Shown piece by piece: positions 1 through 7,095 of a stretch of 18,707 bases of DNA. Source of the stretch: Chrysochromulina parva (taxonomy: Eukaryota; Haptophyta; Prymnesiales; Chrysochromulinaceae); the NCBI GenBank assembly GCA_002887195.1, contig PJAB01000963.1, forward strand, positions 1 through 18,707. Reading direction: 5' to 3'. Made by a program: the position numbers and the translations under genes. A model generated the notes under the pieces. That model was not told the origin of the DNA and made no database searches. It worked only from the letters and a program-made list of their open reading frames with translations. Each line of letters begins with the position of its first letter. Position 1 is the first letter of the stretch.

Positions 1-38
1 GACGAGGAGAGCTTCGGATCTGAGTGGACGGGCAGTGA

Positions 39-338
39 GGCCAGGCGCACCATGTGGAGCATCGTAAGGAGGACCTGGAGGAGGCGCCTCTCTCGCCAGC
101 GAGGCACGATGAGAACCCATGGGCCGATGACAATCGCAAGCTCCTGCTCACAGCTGTTTCACACCAGAGCCTGTGGACGGCTCCCAAGTTCCATGTTGCG
201 CCGATTAGTGGTGCGCCGACAGCGGCCGCTGATCCACGGCCTCGGCCGCACGTCGGCCCATCGCCACTTCCGCGCCGTGGTTGCACGGTCGGCCAAAGAG
301 GCGGGCGACGGGCCGACCGCGCAGCTCCTCAACTTTGA
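39..338 (+). other. Coding-like segment at the left edge, possibly the last exon of an upstream gene
   Basis: The reading frame starting at position 39 is open to a TGA at 336-338. From about 45 to 225 it uses codons such as GAG, AAG, CTG, CTC, GCC and GAC, the G/C-ending style of the confirmed genes here. It reads as a mixed-charge peptide (for example HRKEDLEEAPLSP). The frame used by the downstream reductase is instead full of AGG, AGA and CGA codons over the same bases. A possible splice acceptor, CCAG, ends at 44. I see no domain. It could be the 3' end of a preceding gene overlapping the reductase start, or a sign of an unmodelled intron or frame error. There is no homology evidence, so confidence is low. 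Confidence 0.25.
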
Positions 339-1439
339 CTCTGTCCGCGATCTTCCCCGCCAGGACCCGAAGGCAGACGTCGAGGTGGCCGTGACGCACT
401 CGGACCTCAATTTCAAGGACGGCATGATCCTGCTCGGCCAAAAGGGCGTCGTGCCGCAGTGGCCGATCGTCGCAGGCATCGACTATGCCGGGCACGTGGT
501 GCACTCCTCGTCGACATTGTGGAAGGCGGGCGACCGTGTGGTGCTGACAGGCAACAAGGCGGGGCAGCACTTTGACGGCGGCTACTCGGAGCGTGCAACG
601 TGCCGAGCCGAGTGGCTCATCGCACCTCCGATGGGCCGTTTCGAGCTCGCAGAGACCATGGCCATCGGCACCGCCGGCGTCACAGCAGCTATGTGCGTTC
701 ACCACCTCGAGTGTGCTGGCGAGGTGAAGCCTAGCCACGGGCCGGTGCTTGTGACGGGCGCCGCGGGCGGGCTGGGCCAGGTGGCCATCGCACTGCTCGC
801 CGCGCGTGGCTTCGAGGTCATCGCCTCGACGGGCCGACAGGCTGCGCTCGAGACCCACTTGCGCGCCCTTGGCGCGGCGGAAGTGATCGGCCGGCTAGAA
901 CCGGACACGAAACCACTCTCAAAGCAGCGGTGGGCGGGTGTGATCGACGCGGTGGGCGGCAGCACGCTCGCCGCGGCCATCGCGCAGACGGCCTACCGAG
1001 GCGCCATCGCGAGCACGGGCGTTGCCTCGGGAGGTGAGCTGCTCTCCACAGTCTACCCCTTCATCCTCCTTTACAGTCTCCTTCCAGCTCTCCACAGTCT
1101 ACCCCTTCATCTCTGAGTGCATCTCGATTGCCTCCCTCATCAGGTGAGCTGCTCTCCACAGTCTACCCCTTCATCCTCCGCGGCGTGCGCCTGCTTGGCG
1201 TCGATTCGACCCTGCCATGGGACTTGGAAGGGTACCCGATGGAAAGGGAGCGCTGGGTCGAGTGGCAGCGCGAGCGGCGCATTGTTTGGGAGTTGCTCGC
1301 TGAGTCGCTCTCGCCGCAGGCTCTCGCGCTGGTCACCGCCGAGACGATCGGGCTCGAGCACGTCATCAGCTACGCACCGCGCATCCTAAAGGGTGAGACG
1401 GCGGGCCGCGTGGTCGTCGACGTGAGCGGAGGGGCTTGA
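193..1439 (+). CDS. acuI: Acrylyl-CoA reductase-like zinc-independent MDR oxidoreductase (AcuI/YhdH family), one intron
   Basis: Exons are 193-1033 and 1144-1439, with a phase-1 GT-AG intron, giving 378 residues. The family consists of NADPH-dependent medium-chain reductases without catalytic zinc; bacterial AcuI reduces acryloyl-CoA to propionyl-CoA. Family landmarks are visible: SDLNFKDGMILLG, then PIVAGIDYAG, the Rossmann loop VLVTGAAGGLGQVA near residues 184-197 followed by a STGR nucleotide-binding segment, WAGVIDAVGG, and across the splice GG|ELLSTVYPFILRGVRL then GVDS, which aligns without a gap to bacterial YhdH. Bacterial members have about 324 residues. The extra N-terminus from ATG 193 (MLRRLVVRRQRPLIHGLGR) is Arg-rich and free of acidic residues, like a mitochondrial presequence. 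An ATG at 52 is in frame and would add 47 residues, but its codon use is poor, so 193 is preferred. The substrate is inferred from the family. Confidence 0.9.
1032..1179 (+). repeat. Direct repeats around AG|GT in the reductase gene
   Basis: Copy A is 1032-1069 and copy B is 1142-1179, offset 110 bases, 38 identical bases beginning AGGTGAGCTGCTCTCCACAG. A third, partial copy at 1088-1111 matches 1042-1065 base for base. Copy A supplies the splice donor. Copy B supplies the last two intron bases and the beginning of exon 2. Confidence 0.9.
1034..1143 (+). other. Intron of the reductase gene carrying copies of the downstream exon start
   Basis: The intron is 110 bases, donor G|GTGAG at 1034 and acceptor CATCAG ending at 1143. 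Splicing restores the reductase frame exactly and joins conserved family sequence. Bases 1032-1069, including the donor, are identical to 1142-1179, which span the acceptor and the start of exon 2 (38 of 38 bases). A further 24-base identical copy (CTCTCCACAG onward) lies at 1088-1111, and a degenerate copy at about 1066-1083. Unspliced reading meets a stop at 1114-1116. Confidence 0.85.
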
Positions 1440-1454
1440 CGCTTGACGCTTGAC
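1434..1454 (+). repeat. Heptamer tandem repeat GCTTGAC x3
   Basis: Three perfect GCTTGAC units in tandem; the first overlaps the TGA stop codon of the reductase gene. No function is evident. Confidence 0.8.
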
Positions 1455-1554
1455 GATCGGGCCCGTATCGTGGCGCTCGTGGAACGGTTCGGCTCTTCAT
1501 GATTCTCGCATGTCCTACGCACCATCCGCGCCGAGGCGCCATCCCCACGAACGG

Positions 1555-1585
1555 TTAGCTGACCTTATTTTTCTTAGCTGACCTT
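1555..1585 (+). promoter_or_regulatory. Possible promoter-proximal direct repeat and TATA-like box before the permease gene
   Basis: TTAGCTGACCTT occurs at 1555-1566 and again at 1574-1585, a 19-base spacing, 29 bases before the permease ATG. A TATAATA string lies just after it, at about 1603-1609. The whole gap between the reductase stop and the permease start is 174 bases, so any promoter must be here or overlap the reductase gene. Regulatory function is a guess from position. Confidence 0.3.
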
Positions 1586-1613
1586 TTCGCTCATCATGAT
1601 TCTATAATACATC

Positions 1614-2795
1614 ATGTCGAGTGCCGCGGCGCTCACCTCTGGTCTCGCGGTGACCGCATTCTTCGCTGAACTCCTCTTCGGCTTGACGACATTTGGAGCC
1701 GGCATCACCTTCAACGTTGCGATTCATCTTCTCTCGCTCTTGGGTCTCGTCGACGGCACTTCCAAGAGTGCCGTGCTAGCTCTGGCGCTGCCCGAGGCGG
1801 TCGTGGGTGTGGTGCAAGCAGCGCTTTTCTTTCGCGGACTCAACGTCGGACTGCTGGCGCTGGGCATCGTCTGCTTTGGTGTCTCCTTCCTTCCTTTCAC
1901 TCAGGTGCTGTTTCTGCTGAATGAGACTGCGCTCGTCTGGGTGACGCGAGGTCTTGGGCTGCTGCTGCTGCTACTGGCGATCGAAAGCGGCGTCTCTCAG
2001 CATCGCATGCATCGTGGTCACCCATCATGGCCACCGGTGGAGCCACCAGTCGGCACGGTGCCGGACTTGGTGCACGACCGGCGAGCCTTGCTATGTGCCG
2101 TCGGATGCTTCTGTGGCGCGGGCGGGCTCGGCGGCCTCACTGGTGTCGCCGGCCCACCACTCATGCTCTACGTGCGCTGGAGCGGCCGCAGCCTGAGCAA
2201 GCAGACATGGCGCAGCACATCCTCCGTCTTTCAATGCCTGCTCTCGATTGCGCGTTTGACTTACCTGCTGGCGGTCCGCGCGCTCGTGATCGCGACCTCG
2301 GCGGACGTGGCGTCGCATGTGGCGGTGGTGGCGGCGGCACTTGCGGGCCTTGCGCTGGGCAACAAGTATAACCGCGCGCTCGACACGGCCACCCTGCACC
2401 GGCTGGTCCTTTGCATGCTAGTTGCAGGCAGCCTAATGCTCGCCACGACCGGCGTTCACCCGCTTGATGAAATCGCTGTGATCTCACTCGTGGTGGCGGT
2501 GCTGCTGGGATGCCCCGCGTGGCTCGCACAGCGTTGGCTGGCGCGCCGGCGCGACTCACAGCTGCTATCCTCGAGCTTCGCCACGCCCAGCCGGCAGCTG
2601 AACTCGAGCCTACTCAACTCGCAATTCGAAGGAATTCCTCTCGACTTTTCTCCGCTGGCGCTGCCGCCGCCGCCGCCGCCGCCGCCCACGACGTCGCAGA
2701 GCATGCCGCTCCATCACAGCGCGACGACCCTGCCGCTATCGGCAGTGCCGTTGGAGACTACGCCCCCCGTGCCGGACAACGCTGAGCATCGGTGA
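1614..2795 (+). CDS. TauE/SafE-family membrane permease (putative anion or sulfonate/sulfite exporter)
   Basis: A single exon of 393 residues. The family consists of small multi-spanning permeases, some of which export sulfite, sulfoacetate or other organic anions. Hydrophobic segments cover about residues 5-30, 35-65, 72-95, 100-125, 160-190, 205-230, 235-250, 265-285 and 288-305. The glycine-rich segment GGLGGLTGVAGPPLMLYVRW opens the second half, matching the G-rich repeat motif of TauE proteins. After about residue 310 comes a long soluble tail with Arg-rich, Ser-rich and poly-Pro (eight prolines) parts, absent from typical bacterial members of about 250-270 residues. The ATG at 1614 immediately precedes the first hydrophobic stretch. 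It lies 174 bases downstream of the reductase gene in the same orientation. The substrate cannot be told from sequence. Confidence 0.8.
   Translation: MSSAAALTSGLAVTAFFAELLFGLTTFGAGITFNVAIHLLSLLGLVDGTSKSAVLALALPEAVVGVVQAALFFRGLNVGLLALGIVCFGVSFLPFTQVLFLLNETALVWVTRGLGLLLLLLAIESGVSQHRMHRGHPSWPPVEPPVGTVPDLVHDRRALLCAVGCFCGAGGLGGLTGVAGPPLMLYVRWSGRSLSKQTWRSTSSVFQCLLSIARLTYLLAVRALVIATSADVASHVAVVAAALAGLALGNKYNRALDTATLHRLVLCMLVAGSLMLATTGVHPLDEIAVISLVVAVLLGCPAWLAQRWLARRRDSQLLSSSFATPSRQLNSSLLNSQFEGIPLDFSPLALPPPPPPPPTTSQSMPLHHSATTLPLSAVPLETTPPVPDNAEHR
2660..2688 (+). repeat. CCG trinucleotide run coding poly-proline
   Basis: A pure (GCC/CCG)n run in the C-terminal tail of the permease gene encodes eight consecutive prolines. 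It is a length-variable microsatellite candidate. Confidence 0.85.
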
Positions 2796-3370
2796 CACTG
2801 GCGCCCAGCTGTTTGGGCGTGCGAGTACTCCTGCGTTCGTTGCGACTCTGCAGACAATCGAGTCACCGGATCACTTTCGAGCGGAGTCCGGACGCACCGG
2901 GGAGTCTCTCAGAGGACGCCGTCGAGGTCTCAACTTAAGTCTCATTCTCTCAGACGTCATTTCGAACGGCCCAGCTGTGTGGAAATCGTCGGAGAGGCGT
3001 GTTTGCTTATAGTAAGCTTATAGCTTTTTGGAAGTATGAAGTCTCACGTTCTTGCGCCGCGCCGGAGCGGCCGGTCTATGGGGCGTGGGCGTCCTGCAGC
3101 TGTGCACGGACCCCACACCCGGGCTAACTTGAGTTGACCGAGTCGTGTGGTGTGCGCAGCTTGCTGGTTGCTCCCCCACTGTTGAGTTGAGGAAACCGCT
3201 CCCCGCTGTACCTCACTGCACCCCAAACGGCGCCACAGACGCGAGGCGACCTTGGTGCGCGCCCACGTGGCACGTTGTCCGCGTGTTCGTACCCCTGCAC
3301 TTACATGTACCCCGCCTCAAGCTCACTGCCTCAAGAGAGGGTGTGCATGGCCGGCTGCCTCGAGAGCGCC
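2796..3370. other. Intergenic region between two convergent 3' ends
   Basis: This 575-base stretch lies between the permease stop and the stop of the EF-hand gene on the other strand, so it should hold both 3' untranslated regions. I see no convincing gene, tRNA or canonical AATAAA signal. A short duplicated GCTTATAG occurs near 3005 and 3016. Small open frames here lack coding-like composition. Confidence 0.6.
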
Positions 3371-4248
3371 TTACGTCGTACGGCCGTCGTCAAAGTCGAC
3401 CCAAGAGCCGCCCTCCATCATCATCTGCACCTCCTCCTCGAGGTCCTCCTGCGAGTACCCATTGGCGGCCACATTCTTCCAAAAGTCGAGGAACTCGACC
3501 CATGTGATGGTGCCGTTTCCGTCCTCGTCGACCTCTGCGAAGCCGGGGTGCAGAGGCGTCGTTGCGAGAGCTCAGATGGAGAGCGCGGCGCGCGCTCTGA
3601 TGGGCGGCGCGACGCGACGCGGGCAGAGGCAGCGTGGGTCGCGCGCGAGACACACCGTTGAACATCGACTGCGCATTCAATTTGGCAAAGTTCTTGCCCC
3701 AGAACTTTTCAGCCTCCTCCTTGGAAACCTCGCCGTTGCTGTCCAAATCCATCTTGTCGAAAAACGACTTGAGCTTCGCCTGCAGGACGTCGGTAAGCGT
3801 GCCCTCGCTCTTGGTGAAGGTGTGCGTCAGCCCTGCCTCGTCAATCTCCTGTCCACGGCCGCCGCCGATGACGACCGCCTCGGGCGCGAACGCAGGCCTC
3901 TTCACGGGACTCTCCTTCACGGCGCCGTCGAGGGAGACCCGAGTGCCACTCTTGGCCTCGCCCACCTCCTCGCTCTTCTTGAGAAGGATCTGTGCAATGT
4001 GCCAGAACGGGTTCTGCGCGCGAGAGAGAGGCAGAGCGACGGCGATAGGGCGTCAAAGCGAAGAATCGGTACTCTCCGTGCGGAGCAGGAATGTTTCACG
4101 AGGCTGGCCTGCGTGGCCGCTGCGCTTGTGGCCATCTCACCTTGACCTGCTTCAGCACGGCGTCGTTTACGGCATCCTCGATTACAGGTTCGAGCTTGTG
4201 CGCGGCAAGGTAGGCCGTCACCTCTTCCGAGGTGGGCACGCCGGGCAT
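3371..4248 (-). CDS. Two-EF-hand calcium-binding protein, three exons
   Basis: Exons on the minus strand are 4248-4141, 4013-3656 and 3534-3371, with GT-AG introns of 127 and 121 bases, giving 209 residues. EF-hand loop 1 is DLDSNGEVSKEE, about residues 125-136. Loop 2 is DEDGNGTITWVE, about residues 158-169; its leading FNEV is rebuilt by the second splice (phase 1), which strongly supports the model. Both loops have acidic residues at positions 1, 3 and 12 and glycine at 6, so calcium binding is likely. Residues 1-120 show no known domain; they begin MPGVPTSEEV and contain a GGGRGQE stretch. There is no signal peptide or membrane segment. The C-terminus is acidic and ends DFDDGRTT. It is convergent with the permease gene and divergent from the UDP-glucose pyrophosphorylase gene. 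The specific role is unknown. Confidence 0.85.
3535..3655 (-). other. Intron 2 of the EF-hand gene
   Basis: Donor ACG|GTGTGT at 3655 and acceptor TTCGCAG at 3535, phase 1, 121 bases. Splicing recreates a continuous EF-hand loop. It has no exon-derived repeat. Confidence 0.85.
4014..4140 (-). other. Intron 1 of the EF-hand gene
   Basis: Donor AAG|GTGAG at 4140 and acceptor CGCGCAG at 4014 on the minus strand, phase 0, 127 bases. It has no copies of flanking exon sequence. Confidence 0.8.
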
Positions 4249-4448
4249 GTTGGTTTTCAAGTTATTTCAAGTTTCGTCACGTGTCGTGAGGCTTCACAGA
4301 GGGTCTTCGAGCAGAGGGCGTCAAGGCGTGCGCTCCCGAACCATGTACATGTAACAAAGTGAACATAGAAGTTTCCAGAAGCGAAATCTCCGAGGATCCC
4401 AGACTTTTCAGGAATCTTTTTGATCTTTTTTCTATCTTCGCAGCGTGC
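4249..4448. promoter_or_regulatory. Divergent promoter region with a CACGTG palindrome
   Basis: The EF-hand start codon (4248, minus) and the proposed UDP-glucose pyrophosphorylase start codon (4449, plus) point away from each other across 200 bases. A perfect CACGTG (G-box/E-box core) sits at 4278-4283, 30 bases from the EF-hand ATG. A T-rich stretch at 4417-4435 precedes the pyrophosphorylase ATG. Binding by a bZIP or bHLH factor is only a possibility. Confidence 0.35.
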
Positions 4449-6236
4449 ATGGTACGACTTGACGCCCGATGCGCTGTCGCGGACCGTTGGCTCACTTCAG
4501 CCGATAGACGCCAGTCTTAGCGCCCTACTGCTGCTGCCGGCATCGCTTTTCTCCGCTCACCGCCCTCTTCCGTCGCGCTCTGCAGGCTGAGTCGAACATC
4601 GCATATCTGCAGCGTTTCGATCTCGAGAAGAAGATCGCTGAGGTGAGAGGGTGCCTCCCTTGCGGCCAGCTCCGGTCACGGCGCCGACTGCCACCGCCAC
4701 GCGATGCCTCGACCTTCACGCGCGCCCTCCTAAACCCTACCGCAGGTCGTTGCTGCGACACTCAAGGAGCGTCCCGCTGATCCCTTCACCTTCATCGCCA
4801 ACTACCTCCTCAAAGCTTCGAAGATGGAAACCCCCGAGAACGAGAAGTTCACAGCGCTCTGGCCCTCGTATGAGCAGAAGATGACGGCCGACGGCATGAA
4901 CAGCGCCGCCCAAAACGCCTTCAAGTACAACTTCAAGGTGCTCACGTCGGGCGCCGACCTTATGATCCCTGAGTCGAGCATCGAGCCGGTGGATAGCCTT
5001 CCTGACTACGCGGCGCTCACCGCCGAGAACCCCGCGCTGCTCGAGAGCTGCGTCATGGTGAAGCTCAACGGCGGTCTGGGCACGGGCATGGGCCTTGAGA
5101 AGGCCAAATCGCTACTTGATCTGAAGCAGGGCAAGACCTTCCTAGACTTCATTGCCCTCCAAGTCGAGCAGATGCGCGACGTGTACAAGAAGCCGCTCGC
5201 GTTCATGCTCATGAACTCGTTCGCCACCTCGGCGGACACGCTCGAGTACCTGGCCAAGTACCCGACGCTCCAGTCCGAGGGTCTGCCCCTCGAGTTCCAG
5301 CAGAACAAGGCGCCCAAGATCACCAAGGACGACCTGACGCCCGCCTCGTGGCCCGCAAAGCCAGAGTGCGAGTGGTGCCCGCCCGGCCACGGCGACCTGT
5401 ACCCGGCGATGGTGGGCACGGGCACGCTCGATGCGCTGCTCGCCAAGGGATACAAGTATATGTTCGTCTCCAACTCGGACAACCTAGGCGCTACGATGGA
5501 TCTCAAGCTCCTCACCTGGTTCGCAGCGTCCGGCTCGCCCTTTGCGATGGAGTGCGCCGAGCGCACCGACGCGGATAAGAAGGGCGGCCACCTGGCCAAG
5601 GCCAAGGGCGGTGGCCTGCTGCTGCGCGAGGCTGCGCAGTGCCCCGACGCGGACGAAAAGGAGTTCCAAAACGTGGGCAAGTACAAGTTCTTCAACACGA
5701 ACAACCTGTGGGTCAACCTCGAGGAACTTAAGGCGGCGTTCACCAAATTCGACGGCGCGCTCCCTCTGCCGGTCATCAAGAACGGCAAGACGGTCGACCC
5801 GCGCGACAAGGCGTCCACCAAGGTGCTGCAGCTCGAGACGGCGATGGGTTCGGCCATCTCGGCCTTCCCGACGGCGGCCGCGATCCTTATCCCGCGCACG
5901 CGCTTCGCACCGGTCAAGACGACAGCCGACATGCTCGCGCTCATGTCGGACGCGTATGAGGTCACCACCGACCTGCGCATGGTGCTCAGGGAGGAGTGCA
6001 AGGGCGTGCCGCCGACGATCAAGCTCGACGACGCATACAAGTTCGTCGACCAGCTGAAGAAACTCGTCCCCGGCGCGCCGCCCTCCCTGATCAAGTGCAA
6101 GAAGCTCACCGTTGAGGGCGCGAACATCGAGATGGAGGACGGCGTGGTCATCGAGGGCTCCGTCAAGATTACCAATGCGTCGGGTGAGCCCAAGAAGCTG
6201 ACTGCGGGCACCTACTCCTCCGACGTCGCCCTCTGA
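4449..6236 (+). CDS. UGP1: UTP-glucose-1-phosphate uridylyltransferase with N-terminal Dpy-30 motif
   Basis: Proposed exons are 4449-4451 (ATG only), 4586-4642 and 4746-6236, giving 516 residues. The enzyme makes UDP-glucose from UTP and glucose-1-phosphate for storage glucan, cell-surface polysaccharide and glycolipid synthesis. The nucleotide-binding loop KLNGGLGTGMGLEKAK is at about 126-141; GHGDLYPAMVGTG and VSNSDNLGATMD (about 235-272) form the sugar-phosphate and uridine site; NTNNLWV follows. The GMGLEKAK variant resembles the short trypanosomatid/bacterial type more than the plant/animal type. Residues about 5-46 (IAYLQRFDLEKKIAE joined to ERPADPFTFIANYLLK) are a Dpy-30 motif, a docking/dimerisation helix pair. 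The two downstream exons are well supported. The single-codon first exon is my best guess because no in-frame ATG exists between an upstream stop and 4586. An internal ATG at 4824 with good context could also yield a plain 470-residue enzyme. Confidence 0.88.
4452..4585 (+). other. Proposed intron 1 of the UDP-glucose pyrophosphorylase gene
   Basis: ATG|GTACGA at 4452 and a pyrimidine-rich acceptor GCTCTGCAG ending at 4585, 134 bases. The acceptor is strong. The donor directly after the start codon is inferred from the lack of any other in-frame ATG. Confidence 0.45.
4643..4745 (+). other. Intron 2 of the UDP-glucose pyrophosphorylase gene, inside the Dpy-30 motif
   Basis: GAG|GTGAGAGG at 4643 and CTACCGCAG ending at 4745, phase 0, 103 bases. 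Removing it joins the two halves of the Dpy-30 motif in frame. It has no exon-derived repeat. Confidence 0.8.
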
Positions 6237-6828
6237 GCACACGCCGTCTTGAGCACGCCGACTGCATGCATGCCACAACGCTGGAGCAGGCCCGGGCTGC
6301 ATGATGGGCTGCCAGTGCACATAGGCCGGCCGCACGGCTCGAAACGGCGCGTGCGCCCCCACGGAGAGGGGGGTGAGGAGGGGAAATATTCGAAGGAAAT
6401 AAGGAGGGAGGGTGAGCAAGATGGCCGTCGATCGTGCACACTCATGGGCATGGGCCATGGCCGACGTGAAGGTGTCTCTGCCGCTCTGCCCCGCACGCAT
6501 GCTAAACGCAAGCGGCATTTGTGCCAAGCTTGAGCTCATCTGCGTGCGTCTGGTACTACGTATGTGTGTGCGCGTTTCGGGCAGGACGGCGATTGCATGA
6601 TCGATGATGTCGGGGGGGTTTGGGTTATATCGTTATCGCGCGCGACGACGTCCGGCGCGCGGCGGTGCCGACATCTCGAACCGGATACTGCCGAACTCAT
6701 CCGCCGAACTGCCGGCACGCTGTTGCCTGTTCGGTTCCACTACGAACCGAATACGGTCGACCCGCGGTGCAACTACACGCTGTCGCGGGGGCGCGGGACG
6801 CCGCGGCGGTGTACCGTACGGCTACGGG

Positions 6829-6848
6829 TACGCGCGCGGGCGCGCGCA
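6829..6848. other. Alternating CG tract
   Basis: A nearly pure alternating purine-pyrimidine run, ACGCGCGCGGGCGCGCGC, is interrupted only by the central GGG. It is palindromic and of the type that can adopt Z-DNA or a stable hairpin. Function unknown. Confidence 0.6.
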
Positions 6849-6968
6849 CCAGGCCGCACTGGCCACCCGGCAGTCCGCACCTCCGAGCTCCGTACGTCCG
6901 TAGTTAGTCCGTGTAGTCCCCAGTCCACGTTCGCCGTACCAGAGCAACCACACCGCCACGCGTTCGGT

Positions 6969-6974
6969 TTTATT
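6969..6974 (-). promoter_or_regulatory. Possible AATAAA polyadenylation signal of the ABCA gene
   Basis: TTTATT on the plus strand reads AATAAA on the minus strand, about 122 bases past the ABCA stop codon, a reasonable 3'-UTR distance. Whether this organism uses AATAAA is unknown. Confidence 0.3.
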
Positions 6975-7003
6975 TCGTAGTAGGTTCGCGTCGCCACCGT
7001 TAT

Positions 7004-7032
7004 CACCACCGCTATACGGTACAGCCGTGGTG
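7004..7032. other. Hairpin-forming inverted repeat
   Basis: CACCACCGCT at 7004-7013 pairs with AGCCGTGGTG at 7023-7032 with one mismatch and a 9-base loop. It lies 63-92 bases past the ABCA stop, so it would be in that transcript's 3' region. Confidence 0.5.
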
Positions 7033-7095
7033 GGTGGTGCGTAAGCACTAAGCTCAAAGCTGTAACTCGACAACTAACATCTTGCCCCTTTCCCT

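Larger units (their letters stand above)
6237..7095. other. Intergenic region between two convergent 3' ends, structurally unusual
   Basis: 859 bases separate the pyrophosphorylase stop from the ABCA stop on the other strand. Open frames of up to 138 codons occur here, but they have no recognisable domain and atypical codons. From about 6590 to 7040 the sequence is dense in CG, CGG and TACGG-like words. Contents noted separately are an alternating CG tract, a hairpin and a possible polyadenylation signal. I see no gene I would defend. Confidence 0.55.

Noticed and set aside
1034..1143. Treating the reductase break as a frameshift or assembly duplication
   Set aside because: GT-AG sites give a perfect in-frame join across a conserved motif. 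An assembly error could still create such a repeat, which long reads could test.
5484..6539. A 351-codon minus-strand frame
   Set aside because: It overlaps the conserved pyrophosphorylase exon in antisense. Its length follows from GC-rich codon use on the other strand, and it has no domain.
6564..6980. A 138-codon plus-strand frame in the intergenic block
   Set aside because: Arg-rich, no conserved motif, atypical codons, and two overlapping alternative frames of similar length.
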